A DNA stretch of 64,000 bases from Skermanella stibiiresistens SB22 (GTDB lineage Bacteria; Pseudomonadota; Alphaproteobacteria; Azospirillales; Azospirillaceae): NCBI RefSeq assembly GCF_000576635.1, contig NZ_AVFL01000026.1, forward strand, positions 1 through 64,000. Direction: 5' to 3'. Numbering within the stretch: the stretch's first letter is position 1; each line of letters opens with the position of its first letter. Made by a program: the position numbers and the translations under genes. Positions 21,411 to 29,448 of this stretch are shown in pieces. Under the pieces are notes generated by a model. The model had not been told where the DNA came from. It did not search any database and saw only the letters and a program-made list of their open reading frames with translations.

Positions 21411-22052
21411 ATGCCAGGCGACTTCTTCGACGACCAACCCCATGATCAGTCGCTCGCACCCGGCGCGATCATCCTCAGCGGCTTCGCCCGGCCGATCGAC
21501 AGCGGCCTGCTCACCGCCGTGGCGGAGGTCGCTGAGGCCGCGCCGTTCCGCAACATGACGACTCCCGGTGGTTGGCGGATGTCCGTGGCGATGACCAATT
21601 GCGGCGAAGCCGGCTGGGTGACCGACCGGAGCGGCTATCGCTACGACCCGCGCGATCCCGAAACGAAGACACCCTGGCCCGCGATGCCGGCGGTCTTCCG
21701 CGATCTGGCGGCGCGGGCGGCCGACCGGGCCGGGTTCCCCGGCTTCCAGCCCGACGCCTGCCTGATCAACCGCTACGCTCCCGGAGCGAAGCTGTCGCTC
21801 CACCAGGACAAGGACGAGGCGGATTTCGGCCAGCCGATCGTCTCCGTCTCGCTCGGCCTCCCCGCGACATTCCTCTGGGGCGGCACCACCCGGTCCGAAC
21901 GCCCCCGTCGCATCCGCCTCACCCATGGCGACATCGCGGTCTGGGGCGGCCCGGCGCGCCTGACCTTCCACGGCGTCGACACGCTCCGCGACGGTGACCA
22001 CCCCGCGACCGGTCCGTTCCGCTACAATCTGACGTTCAGGCGCGCGCGCTGA
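21411..22052 (+). CDS. alkB: AlkB: oxidative DNA/RNA demethylase
   Basis: 213 residues, the AlkB norm. Iron ligands His131-x-Asp133 (LSLHQDKDE) and His187 (LTFHGVD), 2OG-binding Arg204 with Arg210 (FRYNLTFRR), and the AlkB hallmark INRYAPGAKLSLHQD. It removes 1-methyladenine and 3-methylcytosine using 2-oxoglutarate and O2. It begins 7 bases after the previous oxygenase gene and ends 19 bases from the convergent ParA gene, marking the boundary with the accessory segment. Confidence 0.96.
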   Translation: MPGDFFDDQPHDQSLAPGAIILSGFARPIDSGLLTAVAEVAEAAPFRNMTTPGGWRMSVAMTNCGEAGWVTDRSGYRYDPRDPETKTPWPAMPAVFRDLAARAADRAGFPGFQPDACLINRYAPGAKLSLHQDKDEADFGQPIVSVSLGLPATFLWGGTTRSERPRRIRLTHGDIAVWGGPARLTFHGVDTLRDGDHPATGPFRYNLTFRRAR

Positions 22053-22071
22053 AGCGTGCCGAGGCTCGGCA

Positions 22072-23064
22072 TCAAGTGTCGGGAAACCGGAGGCCGGCGC
22101 GGTTGGCGATTCGCTGTGCCAGTGCCGCGAACACGTGGTGGGTTTCTTGCGCCGCACGTTGATGGCCGCCAAACGTGCCATCCGCGGGACGCAGATGGAA
22201 CATCGGTTTATGGGCTTCGCGCGCCATCTCCACGAGAGACTGGTAGTTCTTGATCTGCCCAAGACAGTTCGCGCCATCCGCGAGAGGCCTCCCGCTGGTC
22301 ACGTGCTCGACGTAGGCCGCCTCGATGGCATCGGCCGTGGACTGGTCATTTGCCGCCGGTCGGTTCCCATACATTGAAATGGGTGACAGCACATAGCCGA
22401 TGGGACGCGTCTCCCCGCGCGGCATCTCGTTGGCCGGCAATGAAGCCGCGAAGTCATCCGCCATGCCTTTCCATGCCATGCGCCAATCCTTCAAGGCTGG
22501 GCCCATGCTTCGCAATCCGAGAACGGAATTGAAATCCGGAATCAACGGAAAGACCACGTCATCCATCGCGGTCAATGCCGCCTGATTGATCGCTCCAAGG
22601 TTCGGTGCCAGATCGACCAACGCCACATCCACCTCATAGTGCTGGGCGTGAAGCTGGATCATTCTGTTCATGGCATTCATCCGGTGGAACGCCGATGGAT
22701 CTGGTGGCTGGGACACGTGGCGGTGCCAAGCGTTCCACAGCAGATTGTCGTATTGAGAAAGACCCAAGTCCCCGGGCAGCAGCACGATGCGTTCCGAGAG
22801 GCGTTCACCAATGATCGGCATCGCGTCGTTTCCGTGTTCCTGGACCAGAGGGGCCAGGGCCGACGAAATGGTGGGCGGCGTGGCCTGATGCAGGAGATCC
22901 TGGACGCGCTCTTTCCCAAGCGACCAAACGGTCAAGTCCGCCTGCGGGTCCAGGTCAACCATCATCACTCGAAGCCCACGCTCCGCCATCATCCAAGCGA
23001 GATGATAGACGAGGGTCGTCTTACCCGTTCTTCCCTGGATACCGAAGAACGCGATTGTCTTCAT
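22072..23064 (-). CDS. ParA-like P-loop ATPase without the signature lysine
   Basis: 330 residues. N-terminal ParA/MinD fold: FFGIQGRTGKTTLVYHLAWM, then VDLDPQADLTVW (Walker A-prime Asp). In canonical ParA the loop reads KGGxGKT; here the first Lys is Gln10 (QGRTGKT), so intermolecular ATP activation may be altered. Later parts match ParA (ILLPGDLGLSQYD, VALVDLAPNLGAINQAAL). The ATG overlaps the stop of the upstream AlbA_2 gene by four bases (ATGA), so the two are translationally coupled. There is no ParB, no parS-like array and no replication gene, so partition of a plasmid is unlikely. The longer frame (to 23319) overlaps the neighbour and is rejected. Confidence 0.88.
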   Translation of the reverse strand: MKTIAFFGIQGRTGKTTLVYHLAWMMAERGLRVMMVDLDPQADLTVWSLGKERVQDLLHQATPPTISSALAPLVQEHGNDAMPIIGERLSERIVLLPGDLGLSQYDNLLWNAWHRHVSQPPDPSAFHRMNAMNRMIQLHAQHYEVDVALVDLAPNLGAINQAALTAMDDVVFPLIPDFNSVLGLRSMGPALKDWRMAWKGMADDFAASLPANEMPRGETRPIGYVLSPISMYGNRPAANDQSTADAIEAAYVEHVTSGRPLADGANCLGQIKNYQSLVEMAREAHKPMFHLRPADGTFGGHQRAAQETHHVFAALAQRIANRAGLRFPDT

Positions 23065-24248
23065 GGCCGCTGCCGGACGGTGACGTTGACGCCGGTCGCT
23101 TGAGCCGAGAACTCGGCCGGTGGGTTGCCGTTCTTCGCCAAGGCCTGCCGGACGATTGCCAGACCGACGCCGAATTTCTCGACATAGCTCAGGTTTTTCA
23201 ACGCCTCGGCCAGCGTCGGGTTGCGATAGTCGGTGATGCCCGGCGTGCCGAAATTCCCCAGGGTGACTTGGCCGTAGGGGCCGCCGGGGCTCTGGATCTC
23301 GATCCGATCGTCGTACCAAGTCAGCCGCACGGGGGCGTTGGACCCCTCATAGGTCCGATGGAGAAGCGCGTTTCGCACGAGTTGCCGCAACGCCGATTCC
23401 GGATAGGTTGGCGATGTCTCGCGAACCGGTCCACCGACCACCGCCGGGCGCTCGGTCCACAGTTTCACCAACTCGTCGAGTTGGCGGATCTGATCGGGAA
23501 CGGTTCCGTCGATGCGTCGCTGATCCCGGATCGGATCGGTCAACTCGGTTCCGCCGATCCGTAGCGCCTGGACAGAGGCACCGGGCAGCCACGCTTGAGG
23601 CTCCTTGCCCACGACCAGCAAGGCCGTGGCCGTCGGCCGCCCCTGGGGATCGATCAATCGCAAGGCGCGAAGTTGCTCCTCCCGCGTTAGGCCATTCTCC
23701 GCCAAAACGTCCGGGGCCACCGCCGACGGCAGATACTCCAGAACGAAGCGGACAAGGTCCAGATCATCCAGTGCGGCACCACCCACTCCCTTGGCATCGA
23801 AAGGCAACGTGCTCCACCGCCGCTTTTCCACCAGGCGCCGCTCCTCGTCGGCCGTGGCGACACGGGTGCTGCGCCCAACGCGCACATAGGTGCGGCCATC
23901 CATTCGGACCGGAGGATTATCGTGGGGAGCGACCGCGATGGCGATCAACTCGCAGCCGGAGATAGTCCGAACCTCGACATTGATGATCGGGAACGGCAGG
24001 ATTGTCCCATCGCCGCGAAGGTTGGTGAGTTGTTCGACGAGCTTATCATCGAGTTTCAGATCACCACAGCTCTTGTCTTCGGCCTGACCCACGAAGAGCA
24101 ACCCAGGTCGACCGGTTCCCGAGAGATCGTTGGCGAGCGCGCAAATGGCCTTGCGGAGCGCATCCAGATCGGACGCGCTCCTCTTGCGTTCGAGACGGTC
24201 TCCCTCGTCCTCCTGGAATCGGTTCTCCACCTCCTCGAAGTCGATCAC
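23061..24248 (-). CDS. Schlafen AlbA_2 / HATPase_c_4 regulator-type protein
   Basis: 395 residues. N-terminal Schlafen AlbA_2 domain (about 1-145): RLERKRSASDLDALRKAICALAND, then GRPGLLFVGQAEDKS and RTYVRVGRSTRVAT. C-terminal GHKL-type ATP-binding module (about 290-390) with YPESALRQLVRNALLHRTY and YDDRIEIQSPGGPYG. Proteins of this build are labelled 'ATP-binding protein' or 'transcriptional regulator'; AlbA_2 domains bind nucleic acids or act as tRNA nucleases in some Schlafen proteins. The E-x-K pair (LERK) is present. It forms an overlapping pair with the ParA-like gene and lies downstream of fic on the same strand. Its function is not established; anti-phage or stress control is a hypothesis. 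Confidence 0.85.
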   Translation of the reverse strand: MIDFEEVENRFQEDEGDRLERKRSASDLDALRKAICALANDLSGTGRPGLLFVGQAEDKSCGDLKLDDKLVEQLTNLRGDGTILPFPIINVEVRTISGCELIAIAVAPHDNPPVRMDGRTYVRVGRSTRVATADEERRLVEKRRWSTLPFDAKGVGGAALDDLDLVRFVLEYLPSAVAPDVLAENGLTREEQLRALRLIDPQGRPTATALLVVGKEPQAWLPGASVQALRIGGTELTDPIRDQRRIDGTVPDQIRQLDELVKLWTERPAVVGGPVRETSPTYPESALRQLVRNALLHRTYEGSNAPVRLTWYDDRIEIQSPGGPYGQVTLGNFGTPGITDYRNPTLAEALKNLSYVEKFGVGLAIVRQALAKNGNPPAEFSAQATGVNVTVRQRP

Positions 24249-24324
24249 CGGCGTGTCCTCTCCCGCGTTACGAGGATGATGATTAACCCGGTGGCCCCTC
24301 TTTGCCAGAACCTTGCGCCGCCCA

Positions 24325-24373
24325 CCGAGAAGCTGGACAGGGCTTCGCCCTGTTCGATCGATGCTCTTCTCGG
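24325..24373. other. Nested hairpin between fic and the AlbA_2 gene
   Basis: Outer arms CCGAGAAG (24325-24332) and CTTCTCGG (24366-24373) enclose a perfect inner stem ACAGGGC/GCCCTGT (24337-24343 and 24347-24353) with a TTC loop. It fills the middle of the 234-base gap between two same-strand genes. No T-run follows, so a structured leader or processing site is as likely as a terminator. Nothing else recognisable is in the gap. Confidence 0.45.
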
Positions 24374-24482
24374 GGCGACCATCCGCTCTCCTCGCCCGGC
24401 GGCTCCGAAGGCCGCTGAAGCGTTGAGGCGGAAAGCTCGTCGCCTCTAAACGGCTTATGGCTGAAGCTGACCCATCGTGGAA

Positions 24483-25895
24483 CTAATTGCCCCATACCTT
24501 CCGCCAAGCGGAGAATTCCGATGGCCTGACACGGTAGCGAGCAAAATTTCCCTCGTGGAGGCTGAGGATTTCTCGTTCCGAAATCTCGCGAAATTGCTCC
24601 TGATCCGCTGGGCTGATGTTCGCTTTGGTCCACTCGGCGATATAGTCGACAGCGATCTTTCTGCCCATCTTGCCACGCATGATTTCAGCCATGACGTGAC
24701 GCAGGTTATCCCGATGCTTCATTCGGAATGGGTCTGGCTCTCCAAGAGACTGTCGCATCGCGGCATAGTGCAGAGCGGAACGCTCGTATGCCCATATGAA
24801 AACTTCTTTCAGCAAATCGACTTCGTTGAGTTCGTAGATGCTCAGCATGGCATCGGTATAGTCGGATTTCGGTACATCCGTGAAGGCCAACGGACAAAGG
24901 TTTTTCTTGATGAACGGGATGTTGGCGCCCAGCCTGGACACTCTCTTATTCACATCATCGAACGGCTGTAGATACGGCAACTGGATCATCGCGAACAATG
25001 ACTGCTCGAATGGATCGTCGATGGCTGATGCCGTCGCCAGGATTTGGTCGAAGCATTCCTCGACGATTTGTGGCGCCGCCAGGGGGTGAAAAACAGATCC
25101 GTCTATGCCAACGGAAATGCGCCTTAGCCGCCCGACCGCCGCTTCATCTGGAAGAAGGTTGTTCGCGAGCATTCCATGAAGATTCAGGACTGTGTGCCGA
25201 TTGAAGCCAATCAATTCCGCCTCGTTCACGAGAAATTCGATCGCATCCTTATGGTTCAGGATCATCTGGGCTTCGAGACGATTCCTTCCTTCGGGCTCAT
25301 CGCCAAACTCGATCAGGCGTCTTGTGTCCAGCAGCGAGTAGGTGTTGCCCTCGAGACGACTGGAATTCCACGATAGATCGATCAGAAGACGGCTCATGAT
25401 TTGTTTCGCGTAGGTGCCCGCTGGCTGATCCGCGATATCGGGTCGGCCAATCCCGGCAAGATGCCGTCTTTCCGTTTCGGTTAGGTAATAAGTGACGTTG
25501 GGTCGGTACTTCTCCAGGAAGTCACGCTTGTAACCCACTGGAGTCCTGGCCGCGATTGGCGCGAGAACGCGGTTGCGGATGCCTGCAGCATGCGGGGAGA
25601 TCGGGATACTGAACTCGCCGGCACTCGGGGTGAGCGTCTTGGTGAGACTGGGTGAGGTTGATCTCTCGGGTTGGACGCCGTCCGCCGATGGCAGCCTATA
25701 TCTTGCCCAGCGCCGATCTCCCTCTTTCAAGATACGGCCAGTGTCCGTCAGTTGCTTGAGACGATACTGGAGCGTGCGCATCGGCGGCGCTTTGGAATGA
25801 AGGGCGGCGATCTGCTGTACCGTAGCTCCGTCAGGATGGCCGCGCAGGATGTCTTCGATCTCCGCTCGCCCTGCTTCGGAAGCTGTCTTTGGCAT
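24483..25895 (-). CDS. Winged-helix Fic-fold protein with degenerate active site
   Basis: 470 residues from the ATG at 25895 (AGAGG 5 bases upstream; a TTG further up at 25913 is less likely). N-terminal winged helix (about 8-70: AEIEDILRGH...QIAALHSK...LKQLTDTGRILKEG), then a Fic domain. The catalytic loop HxFxDGNxRxxR appears as QPFDDVNKRVSR (310-321): the His base is Gln and the Gly is Val. The class II inhibitory motif SxxxEGN is intact (SSRLEGN, 178-184). Fic enzymes usually AMPylate proteins; this subgroup may be inactive, altered in chemistry or a DNA-binding regulator. The gene is less GC-rich than its neighbours and has a phased repeat array upstream, both signs of acquisition and autoregulation. 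Confidence 0.88.
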   Translation of the reverse strand: MPKTASEAGRAEIEDILRGHPDGATVQQIAALHSKAPPMRTLQYRLKQLTDTGRILKEGDRRWARYRLPSADGVQPERSTSPSLTKTLTPSAGEFSIPISPHAAGIRNRVLAPIAARTPVGYKRDFLEKYRPNVTYYLTETERRHLAGIGRPDIADQPAGTYAKQIMSRLLIDLSWNSSRLEGNTYSLLDTRRLIEFGDEPEGRNRLEAQMILNHKDAIEFLVNEAELIGFNRHTVLNLHGMLANNLLPDEAAVGRLRRISVGIDGSVFHPLAAPQIVEECFDQILATASAIDDPFEQSLFAMIQLPYLQPFDDVNKRVSRLGANIPFIKKNLCPLAFTDVPKSDYTDAMLSIYELNEVDLLKEVFIWAYERSALHYAAMRQSLGEPDPFRMKHRDNLRHVMAEIMRGKMGRKIAVDYIAEWTKANISPADQEQFREISEREILSLHEGNFARYRVRPSEFSAWRKVWGN

Positions 25896-25935
25896 GGGAG
25901 CCTCTCTACGCAACGGTGTTGTCGCACTCGAACCC

Positions 25936-26027
25936 TATGCGCAAAGAAATATATTCCATACGCCAAATTTGGCTCTATGCGCAATAAAAACAGACTGTAT
26001 GCGCAAATGCGGTCACCCATGCGCAAG
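25936..26027. repeat. Phased TATGCGCAA repeats upstream of fic
   Basis: Read on the plus strand: TATGCGCAAA (25936-25945), TACGCCAAA (about 25959-25967, degenerate), TATGCGCAAT (25976-25985), TATGCGCAAA (25998-26007) and CATGCGCAAG (26018-26027). Successive starts lie about 17-23 bases apart, roughly two helical turns. The TGCGCA core is palindromic. The array lies 40-130 bases upstream of the fic ATG in unusually AT-rich DNA, so it looks like an operator for a cooperative regulator, perhaps the winged-helix Fic protein itself. Confidence 0.8.
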
Positions 26028-26161
26028 TCCTTTCACACGTCATCAGCCACGGGAATTCGAACTGGATTGAAAGCGCCCAGTGGCACCGGTCCGCGCCGTC
26101 CAGGGCAGCCATGCGGCTGAGGCCAATTGGTAATTTCGTCCGCGCCGTCTATAACAGCCGC

Positions 26162-27400
26162 ATGCCTTCCAATCCCCGCCCCGGTTTCCCAGCCCCAGGT
26201 CTCGCCACCCCAGGTTTCGCAGCCATGACGCTGCTGCTCACCGCGATCACGGCGCTGGGCACGTTGACCATGTCCATGTACGCGCCGTCGATGCCCAACA
26301 TCGCGAGGGCGCTCTCCACCACGCCGGGCATGGTGCAATTGACCTGGAGCGTCTACCTGATCGGCTTCGCGATCGGGCAGTTGGTCTACGGACCGCTCTC
26401 CGACCGTTTCGGCCGGCGCCGGGTGCTGATCGCCGGGTTGGTCGTCTTCATCGCCGGATCGGTCGGCTGCGGTCTCGCCAACGACATCGAAAGCCTGATC
26501 GGCGCGCGGCTGGTCCAGGCGCTGGGCGCCGCCGTCGGGCCGGTCCTGGGCCGCGCCATGGTGCGCGACATCCACACGCGCGAACAGGCGGCGCGGGTGC
26601 TCTCGTTCATCGGCATGGCGCTGGCGGTGGCCCCAGCGGTGGCGCCGGTGCTGGGCGGCTATCTCCAGGTCTGGTTCGACTGGCACGCGATCTTCGCCGT
26701 GCTCGGCGGCTTCGGGCTGACGCTGCTGGTGGTGGTCGCATGGCGCCTGCCCGAGACGAACGCCGCCCCCGACCACGACGCGTTGCGCCCGTCCCGGATC
26801 CTCGCCAATTACGGTCAGCTGTTCCGGAATCCCGGCTATGTCGGCTACATGGCGATCGGCTCGGTGGCGCTGGGCGGCTTGTTCACCTTCCACGCGGCGG
26901 CGCCCTTCGTCTTCATCGGCCTGATCGGACTGACGCCGGAGCAATACGGCTGGACAAGCGGCGTCACCGTCCTGGGATATCTGATCGGCGGCATCTTCGC
27001 CAACCGGCTGGTCGAGCGGCTGGGGCTCGACCGCATGATCCTGATCAGCACAACCCTGCTGTTCGGCGGGGCGGTGCTGATGCTGGCTTTCAGCCTCAAC
27101 CACATCGTCACCATCGCCAGCGTGATCGGTCCGATGGCGCTGTGGACCATGGGCATGGGTATCGCCTTGCCCAACTCCATGGCGGGAGCGCTCAGCCCGT
27201 TTCCCCACATCGCCGGAGCGGCGTCCGCCTTGATGGGGTTCATGCAGATGGCGGTCGGGACCGTCGGCAGCGTCATCGTCGCCAATACCGGGGACGGCAG
27301 CATGGTGACGCCCGCCGCCATGCTGCTGATCCTCGCCCTGGCCGGGACGACGCTCTACTGGCGGCTAGTCTGGTGCCGGCGTGGCGTGGTGATGCCATGA
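26162..27400 (+). CDS. Bcr/CflA-family MFS exporter (first copy)
   Basis: About 412 residues with 12 membrane segments. Motif A of drug/proton antiporters, GPLSDRFGRRRVL, lies between helices 2 and 3; TM1 carries ALGTLTMSMYAPSMPNI, the Bcr/CflA signature with D/Y-P. Expected role: proton-coupled efflux of drugs or metabolites across the inner membrane. The start is uncertain: ATG at 26111 or 26162, neither with a strong site. Its last four bases overlap the ygjP-type gene, and a second, similar exporter follows that gene. Confidence 0.88.
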   Translation: MPSNPRPGFPAPGLATPGFAAMTLLLTAITALGTLTMSMYAPSMPNIARALSTTPGMVQLTWSVYLIGFAIGQLVYGPLSDRFGRRRVLIAGLVVFIAGSVGCGLANDIESLIGARLVQALGAAVGPVLGRAMVRDIHTREQAARVLSFIGMALAVAPAVAPVLGGYLQVWFDWHAIFAVLGGFGLTLLVVVAWRLPETNAAPDHDALRPSRILANYGQLFRNPGYVGYMAIGSVALGGLFTFHAAAPFVFIGLIGLTPEQYGWTSGVTVLGYLIGGIFANRLVERLGLDRMILISTTLLFGGAVLMLAFSLNHIVTIASVIGPMALWTMGMGIALPNSMAGALSPFPHIAGAASALMGFMQMAVGTVGSVIVANTGDGSMVTPAAMLLILALAGTTLYWRLVWCRRGVVMP

Positions 27401-28128
27401 TCAGGACCAAGGTCGCCGCCGCGGCTCCCGCCACCCGCGCCCGTCCCCTGGTGGTCACCGGCCTGCCGGCCGCGGCGCTGGAGATCCGCGAGAGCGCCCG
27501 GGCGACCCGCCTGACGCTGCGCGTCGATCCCGGTCGCGACGTGATCCAGGTCGTGGTGCCCTTGGGTGTCAGCGAGACCGAGGCCGCGCGCTTCGTCACC
27601 CGTCACGCCGAATGGGTTCGGGGCCGTCTGGCCGCCATGCCGCCGCGCCGGCCCTTCATCGAGGGGGCCGTGGTGCCGGTGCTCGGCGTCGATCACGTGA
27701 TCCGCCACGCCGCCGGCTATCGGGGTGCTACGCACAGGGCTTCGGGCGAGATCCGGGTCGGCGGCGAGGCCGAGTTCGTCGCCCGCCGGGTCCGCGACTT
27801 CCTGATCCAGGAGGCGCGGACGGAACTTGCCATGCGGTCCCGCGCCAAGGCGGCGACGATCGGCAAGCGGGTCGCCGCGGTCAGCGTGCGCGACACACGC
27901 AGCCGCTGGGGCAGCTGCGCCTCGTCCGGACGGCTGTCGTTCTCCTGGCGGCTGATCCTGACGCCCGAAGCCGTGTTCGACTATGTCGTGGCCCACGAGG
28001 TCGCCCATCTGGTGGAGATGAACCATGGTGGCCGTTTCTGGGCGCTGGTCGCCACCCTGACGCCGCGGGTCGAGGCGCCGCGCGCCTGGCTCAAGGCCAA
28101 TGGCGCCAGCCTGCTGCGTTTCGGCTGA
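27397..28128 (+). CDS. YgjP/DUF45-type zinc metallopeptidase
   Basis: 243 residues. The zinc motif HEVAHLVEMNH (HExxH with a downstream His) lies in the C-terminal third, preceded by SVRDTRSRWGSCASSGRLSFSWRL, the invariant RWGSC block of the YgjP/SprT-like family. The N-terminus starts with a basic beta-rich part. The ATG overlaps the stop of the first MFS gene (ATGA), implying coupled translation. The cellular substrate of YgjP-type proteins is not well defined. The frame is open much further upstream (26740) but that part overlaps the exporter out of frame. Confidence 0.9.
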   Translation: MIRTKVAAAAPATRARPLVVTGLPAAALEIRESARATRLTLRVDPGRDVIQVVVPLGVSETEAARFVTRHAEWVRGRLAAMPPRRPFIEGAVVPVLGVDHVIRHAAGYRGATHRASGEIRVGGEAEFVARRVRDFLIQEARTELAMRSRAKAATIGKRVAAVSVRDTRSRWGSCASSGRLSFSWRLILTPEAVFDYVVAHEVAHLVEMNHGGRFWALVATLTPRVEAPRAWLKANGASLLRFG

Positions 28129-28158
28129 CGCCGCTCCGTCAAAAGTTCAAGGATTCCG

Positions 28159-29370
28159 GTGAGAAAACCCACCATGCCCCGATCCGATAGCCGTGTGATC
28201 GCCGTCCTATTGACCGCGCTGGTCGCCTTCGGGCCGTTGTCCACCGACATCTACCTGCCGTCGCTGCCGACGCTGGTCCGCGTGTTCGACAGCGACATCG
28301 CGACCGTCCAGCTGACGCTCAGCGTCTATCTCGTCGGCTTCGCCGTGTCCCAGCTGGTCTATGGGCCGCTGTCCGACCGCTTCGGCCGCCGGCCCATCCT
28401 GCTGGTCGGCATCGCGATCTTCGCGGTCGCCAGCGCCGCCTGCGCGATGGCGGGAACGATCGAACAGTTGATCGTGGCGCGCTTCTTCCAGGCCCTGGGG
28501 TCGTGCTGCGGTCCCGTGCTGGGCCGTGCCGTCGTCCGCGACGTCCATGGCCGGGAGCGGGCGGCGCAGGTGCTGGCCTACATGGCGATGGCAATGGCGC
28601 TGGCTCCGGCGATCGGTCCCGCGATCGGCGGCTACCTGACCGTGCTGTTCGGCTGGCGCGTCACCTTCCTGTTCCTGACCTGCTTCGGCGTCGTGATCCT
28701 GGCCGCCGTCTGGCTGATGCTGGCGGAGACCAACCGCCAGCGTGACGCCCTGGCGCTGATGCCCCGGCGGCTCGTCTCCAACTACGCGTCGCTCCTGCGC
28801 AGCCGTGCCTTCACCGGCTACACCCTGTGCCTCGCCGCGATCTACAGCGCCATGTTCGCCTTCCTCTCCGGCTCGGCCTTCGTGCTGATCGACCAGTTCG
28901 GGCTGACGCCGGAGCGCTACGGCATGGCGTTCGGCGTCATCGTCGTGGGTTATATGATCGGCACCTTCGCCGCCGGAAAGCTGACCCGCAAACTGGGGAT
29001 CGACCGCCTGATCGGCGTCGGCTCGACGCTGGCGGGCCTGTGCGGCGTCGCCGGGCTGGCGCTGGCCATCGCCAGGGTCGATCACACCGCCGCGATCCTG
29101 GCGCCGATGTTCGGCCTGATGATCGGGGCCGGCCTGCTGATGCCCAACGCCCAGGCCGGCGGCTTGGGACCCTTCGCGACCATGGCCGGGGCGGCGTCGG
29201 CGATGATGGGCTTCATCCAGATGGGCTTCGCCGCCGCGGCCGGCATCCTGGTCGGCCATCTCCAGGGTGGCACCCAGATCCCGATGATGGCGGTGGTCTG
29301 CGCCGGCGCCCTGGCCGCCGCCGCGTCCCATCGCCTGCTGATCGCGCGGCGGACCACTCCGACCGCTTGA
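28159..29370 (+). CDS. Bcr/CflA-family MFS exporter (second copy)
   Basis: 403 residues, 12 membrane segments. Strongly similar in layout to the exporter at 26.2 kb: LSTDIYLPSLPTLVRVF in TM1, GPLSDRFGRRPILLVG as motif A, VLGRAVVRDVHGRERAAQVLAYM and GLTPERYGMAFG. TM1 has the canonical D-x-Y-L-P-S-L-P, whereas the first copy has S-M-Y-A-P-S-M-P. Start: GTG at 28159 with AAGGA 5 bases upstream, or ATG at 28174. Likely a duplicate with a different substrate. Confidence 0.9.
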   Translation: MRKPTMPRSDSRVIAVLLTALVAFGPLSTDIYLPSLPTLVRVFDSDIATVQLTLSVYLVGFAVSQLVYGPLSDRFGRRPILLVGIAIFAVASAACAMAGTIEQLIVARFFQALGSCCGPVLGRAVVRDVHGRERAAQVLAYMAMAMALAPAIGPAIGGYLTVLFGWRVTFLFLTCFGVVILAAVWLMLAETNRQRDALALMPRRLVSNYASLLRSRAFTGYTLCLAAIYSAMFAFLSGSAFVLIDQFGLTPERYGMAFGVIVVGYMIGTFAAGKLTRKLGIDRLIGVGSTLAGLCGVAGLALAIARVDHTAAILAPMFGLMIGAGLLMPNAQAGGLGPFATMAGAASAMMGFIQMGFAAAAGILVGHLQGGTQIPMMAVVCAGALAAAASHRLLIARRTTPTA

Positions 29371-29448
29371 TCCGACACGGTGGCGTTCCACCCGTCCGAT
29401 TGGCTACACTGCCGCCCGCCGAACCCCACAGCTATGGAAGACGACGTC

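Noticed and set aside
22072-23064. Plasmid or phage partition locus
   Set aside because: The ParA-like gene has no ParB, no clustered parS-like repeats next to it and no replication gene; the repeats at 25.9-26.0 kb are upstream of fic instead.
25936-26027. CRISPR array
   Set aside because: Repeat units are only about 10 bases, spacers about 10-13 bases, and no cas genes are present.
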